Position numbers and translations under genes: made by a program. This document shows, one piece after another, positions 36,501 to 48,300 of a stretch of DNA of 64,000 bases (the first letter of the stretch is position 1; every line of letters begins with the position of its first letter). The DNA is from Terfezia claveryi (Eukaryota > Ascomycota > Pezizomycetes > Pezizales > Pezizaceae), in the NCBI GenBank assembly GCA_015179025.1, contig WHUX01000040.1, positions 310,001 to 374,000 of the forward strand. Direction: 5' to 3'. The notes under the pieces are model-generated. The model worked only from the letters and a program-made list of their open reading frames with translations. It was not told the DNA's origin and made no database searches.

Positions 36501-39349
36501 TGCACAAGCGATAGGACTCACCTGCGCTTCGCCTACTATTATTGCGACAACCCCTTACTCTAGCTCCCGTGACTGGCGCCGCAGCAGCGTGTCTTGCAGA
36601 GGAAATACTTACCAATGGCTGCTGGTGAACCATGCCCCCCTACGTTTCTCCCCTTTTGGGATGGTGAAACGGACATGTATTTACTTGTATTATATTTAGC
36701 GGCCGGCATTGATGCAATCAGAGCTGATTTGTCGTGCTGGTAATGCCAACCAGACGATACAATGTGATGAGGCTCCTCTACGAACTGAAATAATTGGGGT
36801 ATTTGAGAGGGGCTTGGCCGTGCCATCTCTTGTTTGTTGGTGCGGCATTTGGTTCGTAAATGCGGCGTGAGAATTTAAAAATACACAGCCATGTTTCCAT
36901 GTGAGTGGCGGAGAATTGCATCGAAACTTGAGCTGCATAATTTCCTGACGGGGGAGAAAAAAAGAAAAACCAGGCTAAGCTCCGGTACAGGGAACAGGCG
37001 TTCAATATTGCAGTGCATTCCATGGAATCGTGAGCATCTTGCCCCATGTCCACAGAACATGAAGAATTTCCCGTCCGTTTCTAGATCTGCAAGTCAAAAC
37101 GTTGTCCAAAATTGATCTGATATGATTCCCCAATTGCGACTTTCGGTCCATGGAGATCATATTCAAAACTATTCCGAGATATAAGAAGTATATAATCCCC
37201 GGCCATAACTTTCCTTACCGCGGTGAGGAATATAACATGCGATTACTTAGGGAGTACAAAATGCAGGAACAGGAACAAGGCTAGAATGTCACATGGGAAT
37301 ATGAATTTGTGAAGCGAAATTTGCATCTGCTTTTTCTCGACTATTTTTCTCATCAAGAGGAGTTTCTTATCGTGATGGCCATAGTGAGCTGGAATACCCC
37401 CGCACTTAGCCCAGAAAGGTTGTGCAGATCGTTTTTATGCAATGTCTTCCCCACGCGCTTTCTAGGAAACCTTTCATGACTGTTGAGTCACCGGTGATGA
37501 GTACAGGACTAGTGGTTGAGGTCAGCTATGAATAGCGGCACAGTGCAGTGTCCCGGGAATGTGGGATGAACGGGTCATGGTGGGGAAACGAGGGTTGCGT
37601 GGAGCTCTTGTAGTTGGCGCAGGGAATATTATGATATGCAGGGCAATGTCATTCAAAGTTAAAGGTGCATATTGTGGAGAAGGATGTTGGGATATAATCG
37701 ATGTATGTAGCAGGAAATATACCAAAATAACTTTGTAGACGAGTTGCGTTATGCTGCTGTCGTAGGAATTATGCACAGAGATATGCCAAAATCTAGGCAG
37801 CACTGGGGAGCCGTACGAAGTACAGTAGCATCGTACCCTACCTAGGGAGTGTCCCCAACCAACCTCAAACGACATTCATCAAATCAATACTTTGTCAAAC
37901 TTCTTTGGTCAAGCCATCTTGATCATGCACGCCCTCACTTGGGTTTGCCTCACTTCCGACGTTCACAAAACGCAAATTGGCCCTGACATAACCGTCTCTC
38001 ACAGGGTTCGTCCAACGGTATCGCCTACTTCACAGAGCCAGCTCGCGACGAGGGGAATTTCATCGATATTGCCAGTGATGTCATTTCTTGAACACGGGAC
38101 GAGTCAGATTTATTTCACTAGTTTACGATTTTAGGGGGTTTAGGTCGGTCACTTGCGTCGGAATTTCGCAATGTCGAATGTTGGCACATACCCTATTATT
38201 ATGTTGAGCGGTGTAGACGATGACATTGGAGCGACAAACGGCATTCCATTTCATTTTCATGAGTACAGGTGGATGGATATACCCCGTTGTTACCTTTGAT
38301 GCCTATGCCTACCAAGGTTTTTGTTTTGGTTTCTGTATTGTCAGACGTCCTGCAGCCGGCTTACGGAATATGAGCCTGAGCTCGGAGTTGTCGATACCTA
38401 ATCGAACTGTCAAGATATCTGATTCCAGGTTGGAAGTTAATCTATGTGGACTTCTATGTCTGCAACTCTCTTTGGCTCGATGGAACCTCGCCCAAAGAAC
38501 ATACTCCAACCGGGAAACCGGCCAACTCCGAAGCTGGATCGTTGTGGCTGCGCAAGGGAGCTGTTTGCTGCGGCTATGGTCTCAGGCCGGCTGCTGCATA
38601 AATGTATGCGACAAGCCAGCGACTGGAGAGTATTTGTCCCCAGCTGTTGGCAACCCTTAAAGTGGCGGCGTTACCGTAATGTTAGAACAGCGAAACAGTG
38701 CCGCACGAGACTACGGCGAATTAGCTTGGGATGGGAGGATTATGCAGCAGTCAACATGCAGTGCGCTCCTTGCTGCGTAAAACTGTCCTTCGTGCCATGC
38801 GACATGCGACATGCGACAGGGCACCTTGTGCCTGCTGCGAGGGCATGGGTGACCTCTGAATGCTGGATTCAAGGTGACCCCCCATATCCATGGACGATGG
38901 CTTCGAATGCGGACTTGTGTGGAGGCATGCAACCCCCCTACCAGGCTTGCAGGGTGTGCATGTATCCCTGTCGGCCTGCGCTGCCCCCCCTGATGTGCTG
39001 CTAATACATTGCGCACCGCAAGCTGTGAGGCAGGGCCGTTCAAGTCGGGACCATTATTTATACTCTCAGGACCGCCCACTCCATATCACTTCTCAATAAC
39101 ACAGAAACAATTCATCATTCCATCACAGTTTCAATCATCCCGACTGCAACAGTGTTTCTCCCACATTCCATTACTGAATTGACGGGTGTACATTCAAGGA
39201 AACATACAAACGCTAAAATTCAGTCACAAACGAGTCACCCTCTATCCCTCTATTACTCTCGAGAGCTGTCTAGCTACGAGTATCAGTACTTAAGCGCCTC
39301 GTCCTATCACACTTCAACGTCTTCACCTTCCTTTCTTCACCATCACAAC
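30549..39349. other. Gene-poor stretch of 8.8 kb, decayed repeats
   Basis: No gene is supported. It contains A runs (31396-31413, 33250-33268), a 22-bp tandem duplication near 31774-31817 (ctagaaactacag-gaagtt), a triple TTATGGGC near 35936-35957, a triple GCGACAT near 38802-38818, and the words AACCAGACTA (complement at 32022) and TCAGGGTAA (31345; complement at 31852). Open frames above 100 codons (34801-35181, 38220-38660, 38444-39004) overlap each other or look random. Near 39050 there is TTATTTATAC, probably the TATA box of the next gene. Confidence 0.5.
32824..33166 (+). pseudogene. Decayed Gly/Tyr/Arg-rich open frame, origin unknown
   Basis: One frame is open for about 110 codons without an ATG and with a single TGA inside. 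It reads QEGYRGYGGKKLEYRIDRY, stop, GGWPERGWYDDSGYGRLSYN, then a segment with RRLPERYPRGSQLGDRWEHE and a stop at about 33164. The G/Y/R bias and the single TGA suggest an old coding piece with a TGG-to-TGA change. I do not recognise it; chance cannot be ruled out. Confidence 0.25.
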
Positions 39350-40087
39350 ATGCCTTACCTCTCCACTCCAGACACTCAGGGTCAACTCGTCGAGGTGCAT
39401 CAACAAGCTCCTCCAGTCGCCACTCCCAAGATGACTGTCTTTGCTGCCTTCAACCATCACGCCCAGTCCTGTTCTCGCTGCCGGAAGCCCTTAGAGGTTG
39501 TCCGCCGCGGCGAGCAGCTTTGTGACGAAGGCCACCGAATTGCTATCGACGTAGCTCGTGCTTTGTACAGGATCGCCGGAGAAAAGGCAACTCTTTACGG
39601 CAGTGAAAACTTGCACGTCACCTTATTGGTTGACTTTGCCAATGTCGATGGACCAGTGTACGATCTCTGTCGGGCTTTGGATCAGGGTTTGAATAGGTCT
39701 GCTGCTAAGGAGCCCGCGGTACACTACATCCGACCTAAATCCTCTCACGACCCTCGCGAGTCCACCCAGAATCTTTACTACGGTTCTCCCTCTTCCATTC
39801 CTCATGGCTACTATACCACCACGACTCCGCCTTCGCCACGGCCACGCAGGGACGATACTCCAAGGCGCACTGGTGACATCAGGGTCAACATTCCGGTCGA
39901 GTTTGGCCGCGAGGCTTCCTACTACGAGGAATTTAGCCACTCCAACGGAGGCAGGGTCACTACCAAGTACTACCACACAGAGCATGCTCGCCCACAGCTC
40001 CAACGAGCCAACACAGTCACTGAGGTATCGAAGCCAGCTCGCAAGTCAACTGTTCACTTCAACCCCGAGGTCAAATACTACACCTAA
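39350..40087 (+). CDS. Conserved fungal hypothetical protein with CxxC motif, single exon
   Basis: 245 residues, no intron. I start at MPYLSTPDTQGQLVEV because the frame upstream is leader-like and a TATA box lies about 290 bases before this ATG. The core (about 30-85) reads FNHHAQSCSRCRKPLEVVRR, then GEQLCDEGHRIAIDVARALY: a CxxC pair, a third Cys and a His that could hold one zinc ion, followed by a helix. Proteins of this style (cysteine pair, RRG..LC.EGH, helix) occur widely in filamentous ascomycetes without a known function; that is from memory, not from a search. The C-terminal half is disordered, with PSPRPRRDDTPRR and a YYEEF/KYYHTEHARP stretch, ending in FNPEVKYYT. No signal peptide or membrane segment. 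Confidence 0.8.
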   Translation: MPYLSTPDTQGQLVEVHQQAPPVATPKMTVFAAFNHHAQSCSRCRKPLEVVRRGEQLCDEGHRIAIDVARALYRIAGEKATLYGSENLHVTLLVDFANVDGPVYDLCRALDQGLNRSAAKEPAVHYIRPKSSHDPRESTQNLYYGSPSSIPHGYYTTTTPPSPRPRRDDTPRRTGDIRVNIPVEFGREASYYEEFSHSNGGRVTTKYYHTEHARPQLQRANTVTEVSKPARKSTVHFNPEVKYYT

Positions 40088-42244
40088 TGCAGTAGCGAGT
40101 CGCTCAACTGTAAGCTGGCGGACAAGAGGTGACGCTCTACTCAACTCTAAAGAATTCGCCGGCGAAAAACGTAATCATACAAAAAAAAAATGTGACGCAT
40201 CCCTGGAGGTTAGAGTTTGGAATGAACTACTATCCACCAGAAACAGTCACACCGCCGCCGGGAACCTATCAAGCCTCGATCACCAATGTCGAATATTTTT
40301 ACCGACTCGGATTGGTTTAGCATATTCCTGTATTGTTCGCAAGAGGGATGGGATTTAGCCGCCTGTAGCTGCGCGCTGCAGAGTACGGTACCACCTGTTT
40401 GCCTCTCCATACTTCCTTCAACCTGGCCAGGGGCTGGTGGAAAAGGAAAGCGGAGGATGTTGGGCCTCCTTATTGAGGACGCCCAACACTCTTGTCCTCA
40501 TCCTATGGATGGGGGGGAATAGAACCACTACGAAGGGGCGGGTGCGGCGGACGCAGCAAGAGTGGGTTTCTTCTGCATTTGGTTTTGTACTATTGTTTGA
40601 TGCATACTTTTGAGAGATGGAGATGCGGTGGTGAATGATTCCTGCCTGTAGTTCAGCGATGAAGGCTCACCTTGCTTTCCTTTGTTTTTGGTACCTTACT
40701 ATACCGACAGTTTTTTTTTTTTTTTTCCTACCTCTTTATTTCTTCTACTGCTTTGTTTGGATGCAGGGGTCTAGCAGAGGAGAGGAGAAGTGGTGGAATG
40801 GGAGGTAGCGGGGCTGTGTTGTGTTACAGACAGATAGTGGTCTGGTGATGAGATCTATGATCGGTCTTTGCTACGCACGTTATCCTTTCCTTGCATAACT
40901 TTTTTTTTTTTTTCTTTTTTTTTTTTTCTGAGGTGGTGCGAGGATATTGATAGGAACAGTTATTTTAGAGGAGACTTTGAGTTTTCTTCCTGTTGATTAT
41001 CACTGATGGGTAGTATTGAAATAAATGAGTTACGTACAATACATGAAGCCTTGAAGCCCAGTGTGAAGTGCATTTTTCTAAAGTTGACCCAGCTGGACTG
41101 GCGCTACATTGCGAGCCTACGACACTTACGCTATCATCTTACCGGCACTTTGGTTTTCGCTAAGTAGTGCTGCTCGAGACTACCAAAAATAATAATAATA
41201 ATAATTATTATTATTATAACCATACATATCTCACGAAAAACCACGGAGAGAGAGAGAAGGGGGGGCGGGATGGTAGGCCAAATGCAACTTCCACCTTTTG
41301 GTTTCACTTTCAACGTCTTGTCATGTAGATGCGCTTAGGGTTATTTAATCATTTGATCGCGCTGTTTTTGTTGCACAAGGAAAAAACCCCAACCCAAAAA
41401 TAGTTTTTTGATGTTAGTAATCTTATTTATCTTAAGTACATAGCTGCAGCTTGTACTTTGACGGGCCAATCCTGTGGGGCGATTAGCCCGAAAGATGAAG
41501 ATGAAGACTTTTGCGATGGGCCACGCCATGTTGCTTCTCCGAGATACCTAGGCGTTTTCCTCTTTTGTTGGGGGGGGGGGGGGGGAGCGGAGGAGAGGGC
41601 GGAACTCAAACATGTGATAAAAGAAAACATCGGGCAGCGTTGAAATACCATTATCTTGGGAATCCATCCAAAAGTTCAATCGTGACATTCGTAGGAACCC
41701 CATATCTTAAGTATGCTTCCCATCCGAATCAGGTCCCCCAAGATGGGGATGGGAATGTATGTACGTCAGAACACCAATAATATAAACCTACACTTCCTTA
41801 TTCCCTACATATTCCTTATCATAAAACCAAGACAGGATGGAAAAAAAAAAAAAAAAAAAAAAAAAAAACTAAAGCTACGGGAGGGAGGAAGGGGAGCGGA
41901 TAATATTAAGCAATTAAAAAAAAAAAAAAAAAAGAATCTTAAATAATAATATAAGCGAAAGAGCAGCCAGCTTCCCGTACCGTACCGTAGCGAGTTTCTT
42001 CGTGAAACCGTTTTTTTTTTTTTCAAAGGGAAAAAAAAAAAAAAAAAGGGGCCGTGGGATTGGTTGCGTTGTGTTTTATTTAACCGTTCTATATTAGAAC
42101 CATATGTCCCCTTTTGGGGTGGGGGCCTGGGCCTGGTGATAGATATATGGTTCTTGGTTGGAGGTGTACCCGGGAGGTTTAACCAAAGGGGGATATCCAA
42201 CGAACGGCTATCATGCGATTCGATATAACGTAAAGTTCAGTTTC
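40088..42244. repeat. Intergenic with dense homopolymers and simple repeats
   Basis: No gene is supported. T runs at about 40711-40727 and 40902-40928; an AAT run followed by ATT (about 41188-41218) that forms a perfect hairpin; 16 Gs at 41570-41585; about 28 As near 41841-41868; further A or T runs near 41918, 42011 and 42032. This cluster is exceptional for the window. Confidence 0.7.
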
Positions 42245-42377
42245 GTGCCAACCAGAATTAGTTAAGTTCGCATACTTCTTTTTTTTTGAAATTCATGAAT
42301 TAACAAACATTCCAGGGCCGGTTAATGCGCGTTGGAACTACCCAACAACATAGGGCCCAAATAGCTCTGGTTGGCAC
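42245..42377. mobile_element. MITE-like element with 12-bp perfect terminal inverted repeats
   Basis: GTGCCAACCAGA at 42245-42256 and its complement TCTGGTTGGCAC at 42366-42377 bound 133 bp of non-coding DNA. The same 12-mer occurs alone at 13257-13268 and 15498-15509, and its core is the dispersed word AACCAGACTA. No convincing target duplication was seen (flanks ...tttc and aaca...). The size and layout suit a miniature inverted-repeat element, but I have only one bounded copy. Confidence 0.45.
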
Positions 42378-45300
42378 AACACCCTCCTTTGGGGCCCCAA
42401 ATCGGAGCCTGTGCCCCCCCAAAAAGGGAACCTTTGATAACCGTATACAGTATGGCAGCCCAGGCTACTGAGGATTACCCTTCTTCTTTTTTTTTTTTTC
42501 GTATTCTTGTACGTTTGTTGATCAACGATTTATTATGTTAAATAAAAATAATAGGAGACTTGGAGTAATAAAAATAAAGACATACAATCTTTTCTTTATT
42601 AGTATTTATTTACCCATGCCCCAATTTCTCTGTGTTTCTCCGTACTACTGCTGCTTTGATATTTATGACTTTAAGGTTTTTAAAAAGGAAAAAAAGAATT
42701 ATAGGTGGTGGAGACAGCGTTACTTTAGAACAGTTATCGAGACCAGAGATACAACAATCTCTACTGCTGATTACGCACAGGTAGGAAAGATGTATTCTCA
42801 TGCCCAGACTTGTAGGAAATCTCGCCCTTAACAAAAGTCAGATATCTATAGTGGGTAGCCGGTTCAGTTACATCTAGATGGCCATGGTATAAGACCTCAA
42901 GGCTCAGGAAATGTGAGACAACCCCAGGGACGACTGGAGAGGCTCATGTTAGAACAACTAGATCTTGGGTCCTAGGTTTTGTAGTCAGCCTAGTTCGTAG
43001 TCCTAAGATTGATATTCAACTCCAGAGTGGAATGTCAATTAGAAAGTAAGGAATAAAAGCATATTGGTTGCTCTCCCCTTACTGCATGTAACTAAGGTTT
43101 CATGACGTATCGACCATCCATCCGCTGGCGGGCTCTAGTTTGAATAGTGAGCATGTCCTTCAGACATCGTGGCTGAGGTTTAATGCACAAGAAGTACTCA
43201 GTGTATTTTCGAGTTTCGAGCTCAGTCTATAGCTAGACCTTTCTAGCAACTTGAATATCAACCCAAGTAGGCTACAGCATCTCACGATGACAGAGTTTCT
43301 TCCGTGTAGCAATCGTATTCTTTCCCAATTGTTTCATGACGTCATAATACGTAATCCTCCTCTGCGTGAGCCCTTTGCTCGCTTGTTCGCTAGGCAGCAG
43401 TATCTTATGAGAAACTATGTCATTGAAAACAAGAACTGAATCGACGTCATTCTTTGTCCCTCAAAATTCCACCTCTTCAATAGCCATCAATAAATCACAC
43501 TACAGTCTCATTAAATCGTCTTCCAACCTGCCGGTACTTACGCCAAGAACAGCTTGTTCCAATATCGAATGTTAGAACCACCCGGGAGCCCACGAGTTAT
43601 CTGCATAATGATATCAGCCGACTGGCTACCTCAATTAGCAAACAACAAAAACTGAAGCATACCTGTTCACTGATATTCAATTATTTGCCTTATCTGAGCC
43701 ACCTCCATTCCGCTCACCACGTATGGGCTGCGGCTCTATATTTTGATTTTCTGCAACTTGCATTGCCCGTATCGAGTTTGAATCGATTGGAGATGAAACT
43801 GAGCCTCAAATCATGAACAACGCAGCCATGTCCGTTTCCCGGACCTATTCTCTCGTATGCAGAATATTAACATACTCTTCTAGCCGGCTGCACATAGCTT
43901 TTATGTCTATGATTACCAGCTAGTCGTATGTTGGACACATTTGTGTGCCTTGTAAAACTCCCATTGGAGTTCTAATTGCGCTTTGTTTAGGCCGAATTTG
44001 AATGCGAAATTAAAATTCTTGATGTTATGCCCAGTTTTTGATTTTTGGGCCCAACTCACTGGCAAATGAGGCTCAAAATGGCAACCGGAGTGAATCTGCG
44101 GCTCAAACCGTCCCATATGCTGTGTAACTGGCCCCAGCACAGCCACCGCTATACCGACCCTTTCGACACTTCACAACCATCCACCCCCATTCCCCACTCC
44201 AAACTTTATGATGAAGCGGCAGTGCGTTCGTGCCGCTTTTGCGTTCAATCCAGAGGGAGGCCCAGCTATTGCATAAGTGATCAACTGCGTATTAACGTAT
44301 TTAGCTAACCTACCCTCAAAAATTCAGGGAATTGTTTCGTGTGTTGCTGTAGGGCAGTATTAGCCTAATGGACTTTTGCTAGTACCCTGACGTATCGGAC
44401 TTATGAGCCATGAGTCACCTCTCCGACCGTGCATAAATCTTTTCGAAGTGGTGTTTATAAATTGCAAGCTTGTCAAACCTTGTGCATTGCTTTGAGCTAA
44501 ACCAAGAGGGTGGTTCTGGTTTCCTAATTCTGAGGATATGCTGGTATAGGTCGCCGGTAATAATCTTTATTTTCAAACTTCCATATATACAGTTGAGATC
44601 CCTCGTCTCATATCAATTCCCCCCCAATCCTCGTAGGGTGTCCAAGAAGGTCAATCTGCGGCCCCAATATCGAATTTGAGATATCGACAGTGGCATTTCT
44701 GCACTCTGTCGAACGTATGCAAAATACTGAGTGTCGCATATAAACTTCCCACCCCAGTTAATGCACCCTACACACCATCACAGGGATTAGGTATCCCTCC
44801 CCCCTCCATCATCCGCACACCCACCAACTTATCCACAAATCAGAAAATGAACTGGAGGTCCAAAGTGCCCATGTCCAGCTGAAGTTATGACGCATTTTCT
44901 TTTGTCGATCCACATATGATACATATGTGCATATGGGGAGGTCGCGGGGCTCTTCAGCGGGGTTTCAAGCGTACCTGCTTATCGGTAGGGGCCTGGCCTG
45001 CAGGAGCATTTGACCATGACCCACTTTGCGCAGAACAAAATCTGGGGAGGTTATGCACTTTTGCACAGGGAATGAAGTCGCAGCTGAAAGTGAGTGCTTG
45101 GACTGCAGTATTGACTGCGCACTGAGTCGAACAAAATCAGACCGGACGGCCCGGGGCATACTGATTTCCGTGCCCAGTACCAAAGTATCGAGTGAATTGA
45201 TCTTCACCAGGTTTCACTACCTAGTCATAATAGTCATCGTTTCCCCTTGTTTTACCCCACACCTTACGTTTTGTCTTCCCTGGGACTCTGGTAGATCAGT

Positions 45301-48300
45301 GAATGAGTGATGTATGGGAATGAGTTCTTGGGGTAGATCATATGTAGTCATAGATAGATACTGACTGAGTACTGTATGGATGTGGGGTACATCCGTTAGT
45401 TATCGATAAAGTTACTAAGTAACTCACTGCTTGTACCTTGTAATCAGATAGGCACAAGGATTCTGTGGTTAACCTCACCTGTCAATTCGATTCCCCTCCA
45501 AAACTCATTGCATAAGTATCTATGCATAAGTACATCGAATTAACTACTGTCATATCCCCAGGATGAATCCAGGAAATGGCCTCGTGGACTAACACACAAC
45601 CGGCTGACCTTTGCGACCACCCCATTCTCTTTCCTTTTTCGGAGATCCCGATTCATAAAATCCATAATGAGCTAGCGCCTAGGTGTCGTGGGTCCAGAAT
45701 ATAACTGTAGATCTGCGTCGATTTTTGGAAAATTTTTGCCATCCGTTTCTTTCCTGTTCTTTTTTTCTGTCTTTTTTTTCATTTTAATATATCATGAGGA
45801 CAGCTGGTATCTATTCCGGGGGGTTGTGGGGTGTTTGTGCTACCGGACTTTGTGACCGGTGATAACATGTCTTTTTCCCCACAATATTAGTTGGTAGGTG
45901 AGTAAGGGCTCGAATTGAGCGAAGGGTTTTATGAAAGTCTTGGTTATGTCATGTACGGTATTGGATGCGCAGGTATATTTTTTTTGGGATATCCATGTTA
46001 AGTGAATCGTAATTCCCTCCTAAATGTGTGATGAAGCTCTTCAGACCTCAGGTAACTTAGTAGTGTTGAGGTGCTGAGATATCCTTTGATTTCATTTTAT
46101 GTAATCAAATGTTATGCCTTTTTTTCTGCTTCCTAATTCACTACCCTGAAGGATTCGTAAGCTTTTAGGGCCAATGTAAAGAAGACTATCTGAAATATTG
46201 GGCCAGTACTATTTTGACTGCATATTCTTCAGTCCAATGGTTGTCTTGCACTCGCTGTTGCTTCTCTAACTCCCGAACGGATTGATAAATCCTCGCTTTC
46301 TCCGTGGCCTCACACCCGGATTCGTAGCTTGTAATCGAATGACTTTTCTTCCGATTTGCCTAACCATCAACAGCCACTTCGTACCCCACAGTCACGATAT
46401 TTCCACCACTCTCACTGATTACACAAACCTAACGTATTCCTTCCCTACCCTCAGGAAATGCCATCAAATTCCCCACAACATATTCAATCTCCTCCAAAAA
46501 TAGTTGAACCCACCATAAGCCTAACCATAAAATTTCCCGTAAATTTCTGGCTTTCCTAGCCCAACCCGCCCCAACTTTCATCCTTTCACAGCTCTGCCCT
46601 TATTGCTGCCTTGATGGACTGGGGTCCATGGGTGGTTGCGCTTGCGATTGAATGGTTTGAGAATTTTGCATATGACGATAGGTGATTAGGCCTGAGAGCT
46701 CCCATCCTGGTAATCATGACGATGTGCTGTACGCGTTAGCAGTGAGGTATCCTAGAAATGTATTTCCATCTGAGGTCCTTTTAAGTAAATTTCGTCCCAT
46801 GATCAGTCTCTCGAACTGTATACGTATCCAGATCCAGTGACGGTCAGTACCTCCATCTGCTTTCACTGGGCGTCTGATATTCATATGAACTCTAACTAAT
46901 GAAACAGGCGCCTACTAAAATAGGAAGTATCTTCGGTTAGTAGTCCCAGTTCTTGGCAAAGAACATCCTAAAATTTCAGGGTAACTCGTGTGATGCCTCC
47001 CTTAAATTTTACCTCAGAACCTTCTCCGAGTGCACCGTTCCTTATTTGAATACTATCATGCCCCTTCTAGCTAAGGCAGAAGCTGGAAATCCTCATTTAC
47101 TGAAGTTATGTCTATGCCTGTAAAATATCTTTGGGGGTGACTCTTAGTGACGGAGAATTTATTGAGCTCTTTGGATGAGTAGCCCAAATGACATATGGGC
47201 ATAGAGATGGGAAATAAGTTATGCCAAAAGGGTATCAAAGGAAAAGCCAATCTATGAAGCAATGGGTATAATTAAGACAAGTATAGCCGTAGTTGGTATC
47301 AGTGATTATGGTAGCCTGATGTTTTCCAAATGAAGGAAAGGGCCGAATATCAACCTCCATAAAAGAGTTCCAAAAGAGACAGTTAACGATCGAAATGTAG
47401 GATATCACAAATATAAGATCTATGGATTGTGTTTGTATTGTTGATGTATATATTACCATTCGAGGTGGGTTGATGATACCGAGACAAGGTTGAAATATGT
47501 GATGGAAATAAAGCGTAATTCCAAGGGTATAAGATATATGGAGAGATTGCAGTTGTATTAAGTCGAGAGCCGTACTTTTGGGGCCGATGGGCCCCACGTT
47601 CAACAGTTACTTAAGTATACCGTCCCTCCATTATAATTATCTTAGGCCCCCCTCGGTCTGCTCCTCCTCTTCCTTCCATGTCCCGTCGGGTGATGTTGTA
47701 CCAGGAAGGTTTGATTTTTTGTCCTTAGTTGGGGTTCGATCTAAGAAAGCAGGGTGGGATGATTAAGAACCAGGCCGCCACTCCAACAGGAAGTCTGGCA
47801 AGCATGCCATGTTGACAATCTTGATGGGCCTTACCATACTCGACAAATCTATCACACAAAATTGTAAGGATATCCGCAACGAAAGCTGCATAGATTTCTC
47901 ATGGAAATAGGGGAATTTCACTCAGCTTCACACAGGCAAGATGACACCAAAAACCCAAAACCAAATATCTATTGTATTGTGATACTGCCCAGTGACTGAT
48001 TTGGTAGGTAGGTTGCTGTTATTGTATTATGTTTAAGTTGGATGGGCGTAAGTGACTGAGTTGAAAAGAATGACAGATGGAATTGAAATAGTTATGAGAA
48101 AGAAACAAGTAGGGTATTGGGTATAAGGTATAGGAACAGTACTTGACTAGTAAGGGGGGAAGAAGAGTTAAAGATATCCTCAAACTGTCTGTCAAGTGAT
48201 GATGGCGAGGGTACCTCAGCACAAAAAGGGAGAGTTGTAGAGGTGGGGGAAGTGTGTAGGAACATGTGGAAACAAGCGAATTTAAAAAGGTAGACGCCGA

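Noticed and set aside
47728..47745. GGGGTTCGATC, resembling a tRNA T-arm
   Set aside because: No matching A/B box, anticodon or acceptor stems can be placed upstream; no tRNA was found in the window.
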